The notes beneath the pieces were generated by a model. That model made no database searches, was not told the origin of the DNA, and saw only the letters and a list, made by a program, of their open reading frames with translations. Shown in pieces: positions 24,747-34,600 of a DNA stretch of 64,000 nucleotides (the first letter of the stretch is position 1; every line of letters begins with the position of its first letter). The translations under genes were made by a program, and so were the position numbers. The DNA is from an uncultured Bacteroidales bacterium (lineage in GTDB: Bacteria > Bacteroidota > Bacteroidia > Bacteroidales > Paludibacteraceae), in the NCBI GenBank assembly GCA_902798965.1, contig CADBYS010000012.1:16459-80458 (forward strand). The letters are read 5' to 3'.

Positions 24747-26321
24747 ATGACAGATAATGCGAACATAGTACCGATGAAATACCCTGTAGGAGTACAGAGT
24801 TTCGAGGTGATGCGTCAGGAAGGTTTTGTGTATGTAGATAAGACCGACCTGATTTATCAGCTGGCACAGAAACATATCTGCTTCCTTTGTCGTCCGCGCA
24901 GGTTTGGCAAATCGCTGATGCTATCAACCCTGGAGGCATACTTCTCGGGCAAGAAAGAGTTGTTTGAGGGGCTGAAGATTACGTCGCTGGAGAAAGAATG
25001 GAAGCAATATCCCGTCTTTCATTTGGACTTCAACGGAGCGAACTTCCAAGCCCCGGAAACGTTGCTGAATCGCTTGAGTGACGCAGTTGCATTATGGGAA
25101 AAACAATATGCAATCACCCCCGAAAGCAAGAACTTAGGCGATCGCTTTGCATATGTATTGCAACAAGCACACAAGCAGACAGGGCTACGATGTGTAGTAC
25201 TGGTTGACGAATACGACAAGCCTCTGCTGGATGTGTTAGGCGAGCCGCAAGAGCAAGCTAATCGCGAGACGCTGAAAGCCTTCTACTCGGTTTTCAAATT
25301 GGCAGACGCTAATCTGCGATTCGTGATGCTGACCGGTGTTACCAAATTCTCGCAAGTGAGTGTGTTCAGCGGATTCAACCAGCCGATGGACATCAGTATG
25401 GCGCCGGCATACGAAGCCATGTGCGGCATAACGGAGGAGGAGTTGGATGCTGTGTTCGCCTCGTCCATCGCTGAATTGGCAGCCAAGAACAATCGGCCGG
25501 CGGAAGGGATGAAAACCCTGCTGAAGCGACGGTTTGACGGTTACCATTTTAGTCAGAACATGACGGACATTTACAATCCGTTCAGCCTGCTGAACATCTT
25601 TGATACAGGAATCATCTCTGACTATTGGTTTGCATCCGGCACGCCGACCTACCTGATTAAATTACTCGGCAGGAACAAGGTTGATATATCTGCCATGCTA
25701 AGCCGGCCATACGAATCATCGTATTTCATGGACTACCGAGCAAGTACAGAAGACCCGTTGGCGATGCTGTATCAGAGCGGGTATCTGACCATCAAATCGG
25801 TTGTTCAACGGGGTGATGATGCCAACCGCTACTATCTCGACTTCCCGAACACGGAAGTGAAGCGAGGGTTCATCACGATGCTTAGCAACAGTTATCTAAC
25901 TCATAATACGGATTCCAAATCGATCGTAGAGAGGATAGTTGATTGCTTGGAGGCTCATCAGTTGGATGAGATGCGTGATTTGCTTGATCAGTATCTGTCG
26001 TGCGTTGATTATGAGATGCGTAAGGATAAGGAGTACCACTTCCAGTACACGCTCTATCTCATATTCAGCCTGATGAGCACCTACAGCGTAAAGGTTGAGC
26101 GGCATAACAGCCAAGGCTGGGCGGATATGATTGTTGAAACAGCAGAGCGGGTGTATATCTTCGAGTTCAAGCTGGATGGCTCAGCCGAGGCAGCTCTGCA
26201 GCAGATTGAGGAAAAGGAGTACGCCAAGCCCTATCTTACCGATTCGCGGAAGGTGACGAAGATCGGCGTAGCCTTCAGCAGCCAAACAGGAACGATCAAA
26301 GAGTGGATGGCGAGAGAATAA
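24747..26321 (+). CDS. AAA-ATPase-like / PD-(D/E)XK nuclease family protein
   Basis: A 524-residue protein of the family that joins an AAA-ATPase-like domain to a C-terminal PD-(D/E)XK nuclease-like domain (Pfam AAA-ATPase_like plus DUF1703 type). The N-terminus has YPVGVQSFEVMRQEGFVYVDKTDLI and the P-loop variant CRPRRFGKSLMLSTL, then Walker B VVLVDEYDKPLL. The C-terminus has GWADMIVET followed by YIFEFKLDGSAEAALQQI, giving the Asp and Glu-x-Lys of the nuclease fold. The family is strongly expanded in gut Bacteroidales and its role is unknown; mobile-element or defence roles have been guessed. It sits between two surface cassettes and is bounded by direct repeats. Confidence 0.88.
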   Translation: MTDNANIVPMKYPVGVQSFEVMRQEGFVYVDKTDLIYQLAQKHICFLCRPRRFGKSLMLSTLEAYFSGKKELFEGLKITSLEKEWKQYPVFHLDFNGANFQAPETLLNRLSDAVALWEKQYAITPESKNLGDRFAYVLQQAHKQTGLRCVVLVDEYDKPLLDVLGEPQEQANRETLKAFYSVFKLADANLRFVMLTGVTKFSQVSVFSGFNQPMDISMAPAYEAMCGITEEELDAVFASSIAELAAKNNRPAEGMKTLLKRRFDGYHFSQNMTDIYNPFSLLNIFDTGIISDYWFASGTPTYLIKLLGRNKVDISAMLSRPYESSYFMDYRASTEDPLAMLYQSGYLTIKSVVQRGDDANRYYLDFPNTEVKRGFITMLSNSYLTHNTDSKSIVERIVDCLEAHQLDEMRDLLDQYLSCVDYEMRKDKEYHFQYTLYLIFSLMSTYSVKVERHNSQGWADMIVETAERVYIFEFKLDGSAEAALQQIEEKEYAKPYLTDSRKVTKIGVAFSSQTGTIKEWMARE

Positions 26322-26328
26322 TATTAAC

Positions 26329-26396
26329 AAAAATCATTGGGTTTTGGGGGGAAATTTTTGGTAATTTTGGACTGATAAAAGCAACAACACAAAAGG
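26329..26396 (+). repeat. Direct repeat downstream of the AAA/nuclease gene
   Basis: AATCATTGGGTTTTGG, GAAATTTTTGGTAATTTTGG and ACTGATAAAAGCAACAACAC reproduce the sequence before the gene with a few changes. It begins 7 bases after the stop codon. Confidence 0.8.
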
Positions 26397-26753
26397 GCAA
26401 AAAGGCACTAAAAATCAGGGTATAAAGGGGTATGGGCATAAGGAGTTGATAAACAGACAGATGAATGCATGAGGTTCCTATAAGGTTCCTATAAGCTTTC
26501 TATGAGGTTTATGGTTCCCCATGTGGGTGATAGGTGGATGGGAGTTGGATGGGACACCATACAGCCATCAACATCAACTACAGAGAATAGGTAAGTCAAC
26601 CATTAAAGACAATTACCAACAATATGCGTATGACAGGCTGATGACCAGCGACTACTTGTCAACGGAATAAAAGAATGATAAAAAATAGCAAACTATAAGA
26701 AATGCTAAACCCGATAGTTTGACTTGCGTCAGGGACTACCGGGAATGAACGGT
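26397..26753. other. Spacer without a convincing gene
   Basis: It holds short repeats (GAGGTTCCTATAAGGTTCC and similar near 26470-26515) and one possible 49-codon frame (26521-26670, ending DRLMTSDYLSTE) that I do not recognise. A minus-strand promoter at 26754-26786 points into it, so an antisense or non-coding transcript is possible. Confidence 0.5.
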
Positions 26754-26786
26754 GCAAAGGTACAAAAAAATTTTGATATATGCAAA
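26754..26786 (-). promoter_or_regulatory. Bacteroidota promoter pointing left, no gene after it
   Basis: On the minus strand TTTG (26783-26786), 20 bases, TACCTTTGC (26754-26762). Transcription would run toward 26400 through sequence without a clear minus-strand gene. Confidence 0.7.
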
Positions 26787-26835
26787 TTTTTTAAGAAAAA
26801 AAGGATAGCAATAATATATATTTAACAACAAAGTT

Positions 26836-26979
26836 ATGACGGCATTACAAATGAATGCAGATATTTATCGGAGCATGAGCATCATTGCCCAAGATGAGAA
26901 AATGCTTGCCAGAGTAGCCAAGTATCTTCGTCGCGTAGTTAAACAGATGAGGAAAGACGAGCACTATGAAGACAAATAA
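26836..26979 (+). CDS. Small antitoxin-like protein, probably truncated
   Basis: A 47-residue frame, MTALQMNADIYRSMSIIAQD then EKMLARVAKYLRRVVKQMRK. The start MTALQ(L/M)NA(E/D) followed by an IIA(E/Q)DE segment is common in Bacteroidales small proteins that accompany toxin genes, where they are usually 70-90 residues long. Here the C-terminal toxin-binding half is missing and no toxin follows. It may be a remnant or a short free-standing form. It precedes the large gene at 27030 by 50 bases. Confidence 0.6.
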   Translation: MTALQMNADIYRSMSIIAQDEKMLARVAKYLRRVVKQMRKDEHYEDK

Positions 26980-27029
26980 CCACGATACCAATTAACCAAG
27001 AATATTAACAATTTAAAACACAAAATATT

Positions 27030-30000
27030 ATGAAAAAGTTTTTAGTTTTTTCACTTATGACAATGCTTTGCGTTAGTATGGCGTGGGGTGAAATCACTAA
27101 CGTGGCACAGTTAGGTGAGATCATTTACAAGTGCGATTCAGAAGCTGAGGCTGATGATCCATCAAGCTACACCTACAAAAAGGCTTATACCGCACTTAAC
27201 AAGGCGATTGCAGCTGCCGAAGATGGTCAAACAGTAATAGTGCTTAGCGATGTGGCTTCTACATATGTTACATTCGGAAACCCAACAGGTAGAACTGTGA
27301 CTTTGGATCTGAATGGCAAAACGCTTTCAGGTGCTAATACAAATTTGGCTATTAATGGAGGTAATAAACTCATTTTGGTAAACACCGATAGTAATAACAA
27401 TGGTTGTATTAATCATACCGGCAATAACATGAGTTATCCCATTTGGTGCAAAGCTAACGCAGAAGTAGAAATCAACAATGGTGTGACTGTGCAATCCGAG
27501 AAGAGCAATTCTATTAAGGGTGCATCGGGCGCTACAATCACTATCAATGGTGGTACACTCACATATGCTGGCACTAATACATTGGCAGTTATTGGAGCAG
27601 TCGGAAGTACACTGAACATTAATGGAGGAAGTATCATTGGTAACCCGAACGCAGGAAACACTACGGGTCTCGCAATACAAGCGAAGACTAGTAGCACCGT
27701 TAACATGGTGGGTGGAACAATTACTGCAGGTAACAATGAGGATAACACTGTTGCAGGTGCAGAAGCTGCTTCTTCTGTGTACCTGCAAGCATCTACCTTA
27801 ACGATGACCGGTGGTGAGATCAGAAGCACCACAACAAACCCTGCACTTTATGTAGACGGGTTTAGCAATGTAGCTATCAGCGGAACAGTGCCGACTATAA
27901 CATCAACAAGTGGAGATATAGTACTCAACAATGGAGCTATCGTTAATAATATCAAAGCCCAAAGTAGCACTACCCTTACGATCAATGAAGGTGCAACTGT
28001 TTCCAGTACCAGTGGATACGCGATTGAAGCAACGAAAGTTGGAGAAGCTATTCCTTCTATCACTATTGATGGCGGTACCGTAGAATATGTCGGATCTACC
28101 GCTGATGACGTAATCAAGTGTAACGGCGCTACGTTAACGATGAATAGCGGAAGGATTGAAAGTACCACTATATGGGATGCTATTTTAGTTAATAATGGTT
28201 CTCAAGTAACCATAAATGGTGGTTTAGTAACTAATACTAGCACCGGAGAAAAAGCTTTTGCAATAAATATTAATGCAAATACATCTGGATCCGGAGATCC
28301 TATTGTTACCACTTTGAATATCAATGGAGGTTCGATTGTTTCTAATACTGCTCAAGCAGGATACGGTGTTTCCATGTATGGTAATGGAGCTACCCTAAAT
28401 ATGACAGACGGTTCTATTAATGCAACCAGCTTTGCGATAACCGGTAATGGTACTGCTGAATATGGTGGAACAGCCATTGACATTTCCGGCGGTTCGCTCA
28501 GTTCGGCAACGGCTGATGCTGCCATCTATCATCCGCAAGCAGGTACGCTGACTATTTCGGGTGGTACAATCACCGGACAAACGGGTATTGGTATCAAAGG
28601 TGGAACATTGACGATTTCCGGTGGCACGATTCATGCAGTAGGTAGTAATGGTGGTCGTGTAGAGGGATATAACAATGGTCTCAATCCTTCTTTTGCAGCA
28701 GTCCAGATTGAATCCAATCCCGGCTATGCCGGCAATATGAATATTACCGTTTCAAATGATGCCACTTTGATTTCCGATAGTTGGTATGCGTTCTACGAAT
28801 ACACACCGGAAAATAAAAATCCTCAAAAGGAAACCAAAGTTAACAGCATCTCGGTTACAGGTGGTAACTTCCAGGGCGGTATCCTTATTTCGCAAGACTT
28901 AGCTACTAAGGGCGGCTTCGTAAGCGGTGGTAAATGGAGCAAAGATATTACAGCAAATGTAGCAGCTGGCAAGGCCGCTAACCCGATTGACGAAGATCCG
29001 TATTTCTTCGAGGTAGGTAACCCGACTGCAGCAACCGCAGAGATTGTTAACGACCCGAGCAAGAATGCCGTATTGACGAATGAAGACGGCGAGACTTATG
29101 CAGGCAGCTACTCATCCGAATCTGTAGGTGATGATGCAGAAGTTAAGACATCTACAGCAACCAATCAGGCGGTCATTACGAAAAATACCGATGTCGTAGT
29201 GGATCAAACAGATGAGGAGAACAGCACTGTTGTGGAAGTTAAGAAAGTGACGGTTGAGGGTGACGCTGAATTGAATATTAAGGAAGGCGCTACGCTGATG
29301 GTAGGTTCAGGTTCGGTATTACTGAATGAAGAGACCACGACTGGTGGTTTGACCGTTGAGGCAGGTGCTTCTCTTGTAGTAGAAGGCTTGGTTTATGGTT
29401 CTACAGCAGAGAATTTTGTTATCGAGGGTGAGGAAGACAAATCGGGTATCGTGCTCTTCTCGCCGGAGACAGAGTTCATCCGCGAGGATCACCCGAAAGC
29501 AACCTATCGCTTCACCTCGAAGTCTTTCCGCGATGGCAGCAAGTGGGTATATCAACGTTTCGGTATGCCTTCGGTTGACGGCAATGTAACCGTTAAGTCA
29601 GGCAATATGAGTATTAACTCGTATATCTGTACATGGGATTATGAAGCTGACGATTGGGGAACATGGAGAAAAATTGAAAGTGCTGACGGTCTCGCTTATA
29701 CCGACGCTGTTCCGTTCCAATGCTATGAGTTAGGTTCGACGAATGCAAAGAATGCTCCTGTGACCTATGATTTCATCGTTGATCTGATGGGTAACGCTAA
29801 TGCTCCGCTGAGCTTCAAGACCGGTTGGAATCCGTACGCTAACTCGTACACTGCTCCGATTGACATCAAGACTTTCCTTAATGACGTTATTGAAGCCAAT
29901 GGAGGCAACATCTTGGCAACAATCTATCTGTACAAAGACCTTGGTGACGACACCTACACATGGCAAGGTATCAATCTCTCCAATGTAGGAACAACCTACC

Positions 30001-30710
30001 GTGTACGTGAGAATGGTACGATGGTTAAGAAGTTCTATGAATCGTCCATCAAACCGATGCAGGCATTTATCATGAAACTCAGCAACGGTGAGGAAGCCAC
30101 CCAGGACATTGACTACCTTAATAATGTCTATAACCCCGCAATGGGTATTGAGCCCGCTCCCGCTCCGGCACGCAACAATGCCGCTATGAGCAGAGTGCAG
30201 ATCGGCTTGTACAACGACATGTACTGGGATAACATATCGCTTACGGAAGGTGAGCAGTTCTCGGCTGCCGAGGATAACGGCTACGATGCACCGAAGTACA
30301 ACAGCACAGGTCTGATCCTGTATGCCATCAACGGCAGCGAACGTATGGAGCGCGTAGCAACGGACAATCTGGATGGTTGGTTCCTCGGTTTGCAAGCACC
30401 TGCAGCAGGTACGTACACAATCGACTTCTCGGGTGTAGAGAACTTCGACTATGCGCTGATCGATCGCGCTAACAATACAATCATCAACATCATGGAGGAC
30501 GGTGAATATACCTTCAATGCCGCACAAGGCGAGAACAACTACCGTTTCCAGATTGTTGCTGCAAACAAAGTGCCGACCGCAATCGACAACATGACAGCCG
30601 ACAAGCAGATGACAGGCGTTTATAGCATTACCGGTCAATATCTGGGCGAGGATGTAAACGCACTGCCGAAGGGTGTATATATTATCAACGGAACTAAAGT
30701 AGTGAAATAA
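27030..30710 (+). CDS. Large secreted repeat protein, cassette 2
   Basis: A 1226-residue exported protein with a signal peptide (MKKFLVFSLMTMLCVSMAWG). Residues about 85-560 are packed with INGGTI, MVGGTIT, TISGGTI and MTGGEI units, a repeat pattern of right-handed beta-helix or pectate-lyase-like folds seen in surface adhesins. The C-terminal half is homologous to that of the protein at 19903 (YQRFGMPSVDG, RFQIVAANKVPTAIDNM). The end, YSITGQYLGEDVNALPKGVY followed by IINGTKVVK, fits a type IX (Por) secretion C-terminal signal. No catalytic residues are visible. It heads the second cassette, with the small gene beginning 1 base after its stop. Confidence 0.82.
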   Translation: MKKFLVFSLMTMLCVSMAWGEITNVAQLGEIIYKCDSEAEADDPSSYTYKKAYTALNKAIAAAEDGQTVIVLSDVASTYVTFGNPTGRTVTLDLNGKTLSGANTNLAINGGNKLILVNTDSNNNGCINHTGNNMSYPIWCKANAEVEINNGVTVQSEKSNSIKGASGATITINGGTLTYAGTNTLAVIGAVGSTLNINGGSIIGNPNAGNTTGLAIQAKTSSTVNMVGGTITAGNNEDNTVAGAEAASSVYLQASTLTMTGGEIRSTTTNPALYVDGFSNVAISGTVPTITSTSGDIVLNNGAIVNNIKAQSSTTLTINEGATVSSTSGYAIEATKVGEAIPSITIDGGTVEYVGSTADDVIKCNGATLTMNSGRIESTTIWDAILVNNGSQVTINGGLVTNTSTGEKAFAININANTSGSGDPIVTTLNINGGSIVSNTAQAGYGVSMYGNGATLNMTDGSINATSFAITGNGTAEYGGTAIDISGGSLSSATADAAIYHPQAGTLTISGGTITGQTGIGIKGGTLTISGGTIHAVGSNGGRVEGYNNGLNPSFAAVQIESNPGYAGNMNITVSNDATLISDSWYAFYEYTPENKNPQKETKVNSISVTGGNFQGGILISQDLATKGGFVSGGKWSKDITANVAAGKAANPIDEDPYFFEVGNPTAATAEIVNDPSKNAVLTNEDGETYAGSYSSESVGDDAEVKTSTATNQAVITKNTDVVVDQTDEENSTVVEVKKVTVEGDAELNIKEGATLMVGSGSVLLNEETTTGGLTVEAGASLVVEGLVYGSTAENFVIEGEEDKSGIVLFSPETEFIREDHPKATYRFTSKSFRDGSKWVYQRFGMPSVDGNVTVKSGNMSINSYICTWDYEADDWGTWRKIESADGLAYTDAVPFQCYELGSTNAKNAPVTYDFIVDLMGNANAPLSFKTGWNPYANSYTAPIDIKTFLNDVIEANGGNILATIYLYKDLGDDTYTWQGINLSNVGTTYRVRENGTMVKKFYESSIKPMQAFIMKLSNGEEATQDIDYLNNVYNPAMGIEPAPAPARNNAAMSRVQIGLYNDMYWDNISLTEGEQFSAAEDNGYDAPKYNSTGLILYAINGSERMERVATDNLDGWFLGLQAPAAGTYTIDFSGVENFDYALIDRANNTIINIMEDGEYTFNAAQGENNYRFQIVAANKVPTAIDNMTADKQMTGVYSITGQYLGEDVNALPKGVYIINGTKVVK

Positions 30711-30711
30711 T

Positions 30712-30882
30712 ATGAAAAAGAATAAATATACAATTCCTCAGACTGAGAGTTTCCGTCTGACAACATCCTACATGATAATGGAAGGTATATCCGGAGGTAC
30801 CGGAAGTGGGTCTGCAGGTGATCCAAATGCCCCGGAAGCACCGATGCGCTTCATTGGTAATCCGCAAGGATACGTTATTTAA
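30712..30882 (+). CDS. Small Gly-rich protein, cassette 2
   Basis: A 56-residue frame, MKKNKYTIPQTESFRLTTSY, then EGISGGTGSGSAGDPNAPEA, ending GNPQGYVI. It is the positional and compositional counterpart of the peptide at 23674, and its start lies 1 base after the stop of the large gene, which indicates coupled translation. There is no signal peptide. Small genes of this style (Lys-rich start, P-x-T-E, Gly-rich tail) are scattered in Bacteroidales; the role is unknown. Confidence 0.68.
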   Translation: MKKNKYTIPQTESFRLTTSYMIMEGISGGTGSGSAGDPNAPEAPMRFIGNPQGYVI

Positions 30883-30907
30883 TCGGATAATATCAAATAG
30901 CAAAGCA

Positions 30908-31597
30908 ATGAAAAAGTTGTTTATATCCATCCTATCCGTGATGACAGCCATCACGATGTCAGCTATCACCTATACGGATCGAGTTTCCATCACGCTGGAT
31001 GATGGCACATACACACCGAACCTGGTAGTAGGCGAATCCAACGATCTGACTGACGGCGAGATTACCAACGGCTATGCTTCCGAGATTCAGGATTTGAGCA
31101 CGATGCCATTGGCAATATATACCATCTTCGACAATGTGAAGTACAGTTCGCTGTCGATGATGCACATGACGAACATGCCTATTGGCATCAAGACATCGGG
31201 ACAAACCAGTTACACGATGTACTTCGATGACTTGACAGGCGTTGTACGGATCTACGACAAGAAGACCAAGTCAGAGATTGCTGTCACCGAAGGTGGAGAT
31301 TATGCTTTCACAATTGAGGAAAGTGAGAAAAACAGCGAACTCAATAACCGCTTTGTGCTATTCTATGAGCGCCATGCAGACAATGAGTTGAAAATCTGCT
31401 ATCGATACGGCAAGTTGCAGATTGAGCAGAATCCCTATCTGACGAACATCGTGATTAAGGACGAAGAGGGAACAGAGAAGATGAATGTTCCTTCGGAGAA
31501 CACGCCGCAAGAGATTGACTTGAGCAAGTTGCCTGACGGAGCATATACCGTGGAACTAAACGAAGGGGCTGAGGTGCTCCATATACGCAAGCAGTAA
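30908..31597 (+). CDS. Exported protein of unknown function, cassette 2
   Basis: A 229-residue protein with a signal peptide (MKKLFISILSVMTAITMSA). The C-terminal third (CYRYGKLQIEQNPYLTNIVI, NTPQEIDLSKLPDGAYTVEL) is the same domain as in the protein at 23859. The middle parts are more different but share length and a beta-rich character. An upstream in-frame start at 30806 would overlap the small gene; the ATG at 30908, which gives a clean signal peptide, is preferred. Confidence 0.75.
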   Translation: MKKLFISILSVMTAITMSAITYTDRVSITLDDGTYTPNLVVGESNDLTDGEITNGYASEIQDLSTMPLAIYTIFDNVKYSSLSMMHMTNMPIGIKTSGQTSYTMYFDDLTGVVRIYDKKTKSEIAVTEGGDYAFTIEESEKNSELNNRFVLFYERHADNELKICYRYGKLQIEQNPYLTNIVIKDEEGTEKMNVPSENTPQEIDLSKLPDGAYTVELNEGAEVLHIRKQ

Positions 31598-31599
31598 AG

Positions 31600-31629
31600 A
31601 GTCGAAAGTCAAAAGTCGAAAGTCGAAAG
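31600..31629. repeat. Four tandem 7-bp units
   Basis: AGTCGAA, AGTCAAA, AGTCGAA, AGTCGAA stand head to tail right after a stop codon, followed by looser GACGAAAGTCGATAG. The same phrase occurs inside pheT at 54898-54930. Confidence 0.85.
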
Positions 31630-31674
31630 CTTTCAGACGAAAGTCGATAGTTTTAAGAGGCGACACGGGGAACA

Positions 31675-34600
31675 ATGCGACGTAGATACCTACGATATAT
31701 TACCCTACTGATGAATATGTTATGTCTGCTGCCGATGATGGCAGTAGATATAACTATCCGTACCGACGAGGCATCGCCGGTGCGGTTCGTATACGGTTGT
31801 CAGGTATTTACGCATTCGGGCACATATACCAACGTGGAGTATGAAGGCGAACTGCGGACGCTGAATTTGAGGTTTGAATGCAACAAGAGCTACAGCAGTC
31901 TTTCGCAAACCATCGAGCTTGGGCAAGACGCGCTGTTCGGCTGCAAGGTTATTCATCCCGAAGTTGCCGGCGTTTCCACTTACTACGATACCCTCGTGAA
32001 CAGCAAAGGCTGTGATAGTATCGTTACGCTGACGCTGACTGCAGTTGAACCGCCGGCTTGCGCGGTTGTGCACTCTGCTATAGAGGGCAGCATATACGAG
32101 GGCGATACGTTCCTATTTGGCTGCAAGGTGCTGACCGAGGCAGGTACATATCACGATACCCTACCCGGCGCTGCTGTTACGGGCTGCGATAGTATTGTCA
32201 CGCTGACGCTGACTGTAGTAGAGCCGCCGGCTTGCGAGGATGTGCACTATGCGTACGAGGACAGTATCTATGAGGGAGAGAAATACCTCTTCGGCTGCAA
32301 GGTGCTGATCGAAGCGGGCGAATATAAAGATACCCTGTCGGGTGCGGCGGTTACAGGTTGCGATAGTATTGTTACCTTGACGCTGAGTTACAAGACTCCT
32401 CTGCCGCTGTGTGAGGATGTGTACTATGCTTACGAGGACAGCATCTATGAGGGAGAGAAATATCTGTTCGGCTGCAAGGTGCTGACTGAGGCGGGCGAAT
32501 ATAAAGATACCTTGCTTAACGGCTCTGCCAACGGTTGCGATAGTATCGTAACGCTCACGCTCAAAATCATGACGATCGTGTATGACTCTGTGCGGCAAGC
32601 GCATTACGGGGAAGTAGCCGAAACCTTCTGTAAGGGAACAAGTATCACAACCGTCAGCGGCAAAGAGTTGACCGTGAACGGAGCATTGGTATTCAACGAT
32701 ACCGTGCTGAACTTCCGCCCAATGGAAACGGATGAGGTCAACCACAAACATATCTACCACGATACGATCGTTTCGTACCAACTGAATGTATGGCCGATAG
32801 CGGAAAGTGCGTTCGAGGACAGCATCTACGAGGGAGAGAAGTACCTGTTCGGTTGCCGAGTGATAGATACAGCAGGCATATATGTCGATACCTTGATTAA
32901 CGGCTCTGCCAACGGTTGCGACAGTATCGTAACGCTGACGCTGAAGATTATGCCGCCGCTGTATGATTCCATCCGTCAGCCGCATTACGGGGAAGTAATC
33001 GAAACACTGTGTAAGGGAACAATCCTCACAACAGTAAGCGGCAACAAACTGACCGTGAACGGCGCGATGGAGTTCAACGATACATTGCTTAACTTCATTC
33101 CGATGGAAACGGATGAGGTGAACCGCAGGCATATATACCACGATACGATCGTGACCTACCAACTGGATGTATGGGATGAGGCGAGAGGATACATGGAGGA
33201 TAGTATCTACTTCAACGAGACCTACCTCTTCCACTGCGAGCAGTTGACCGATACGGGTACTTATACCCACACTCTGCCAGGGCAAAGCATGCACGGCTGC
33301 GACAGTATCATCACCCTGCACCTTACGCTGCGCACCCACTACGACTCGATACGCATATACAACGAGGGTGAGCAATATGATACCATCTGCCTTGGTGAGA
33401 CATATACCTCTATCAGCGGCAAACGCACAACGATCAGCGGCGAAACGGCTTTCAGCGACACATTGTCGGATTACAAGGAGATGCTGGTAGATGACGAGAA
33501 TCATATACGCATCTATTACGACACCGTTGTTTCGTACCATATATCGGTTTGGGAAACGGCAGAAGGATTTGCTACGGATAGCATCTACGAAGGAGAAACA
33601 TACCTCTTCCACTGCGAGCAGTTGACAGATTCGGGCACATATACGCATGTATTGCCCAAACAAAGCATACACGGTTGCGACAGTACTATCACCTTGCACC
33701 TGACATTCCGAACGAAGTATGACTCCATTCGCGTATATCATCCGGGAGATACAATCGTAACCGTTTGTCCGGGAACCGTATATACCATTGGCGGCAAGGA
33801 CTATGCGGTAACCGAAGGTTTGGAGGTAACCGACACCATCGCGGACTTCATTGACATGGAAACCGATGATATCCATCATCAGTATATCTACCACGATTCG
33901 CTGCTGACCTACCACTTCAGTCTGTGGGAGACCGCAAGAGGATACATGGAGGATAGTATCTACTTCAACGAGACCTACCTCTTCCATTGCGAGCAGTTGA
34001 CCGATACGGGTACTTATACCCACACTCTGCCCGGGCAAAGCATGCACGGCTGCGACAGTATCATCACTTTGCACCTGACGCTGCGCACCTATTATGATTC
34101 CGTGCGCGTATATGTTACAGGCGAGCAATATGACACGGTTTGCGTAGGGGAGGAGTACATCTCCATCGGCGGCAAGCTGACAACCATCAATGGCGAAACG
34201 GCTTTCAGCGACACACTAACCGACTACATTGACATGTACCCGGATGATGCTAACCATCACCGCGTATATACAGATTCGGTAGTTACGTACCACATATCCG
34301 TTTGGCAACCGACCGAAAGCAGCATTGAGGATAGTATCTATGCCGGGCAAACATACCTCTTCCACGGCGAGCAGTTGACCGACACCGGCATATATGTTCA
34401 CACCCTGCGCGGACAAAACATGCGTGGCTGCGACAGTATCGTTACGCTGCACCTGAAGATGTGGACTCCTGTTTACAACACCCTTTACGAATACCATATA
34501 GCCGAATTGTATGATACGGTTTGTCCGGGTGCACCATTTACGGCATATAGCGGCAAGGAATATGAGATTAAGGCAGCGCAAACGATCTACGATACGGTTG

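Noticed and set aside
26521-26670. A 49-codon frame ending DRLMTSDYLSTE
   Set aside because: No promoter, no recognised family and no partner frame elsewhere; kept only as a note in the spacer entry.
32161-34128. A 655-codon open frame on the minus strand opposite the giant repeat protein
   Set aside because: It is antisense to a clear repeat protein with signal peptide and type IX-like tail. It has no signal, no domain and repeats only because the sense strand repeats.
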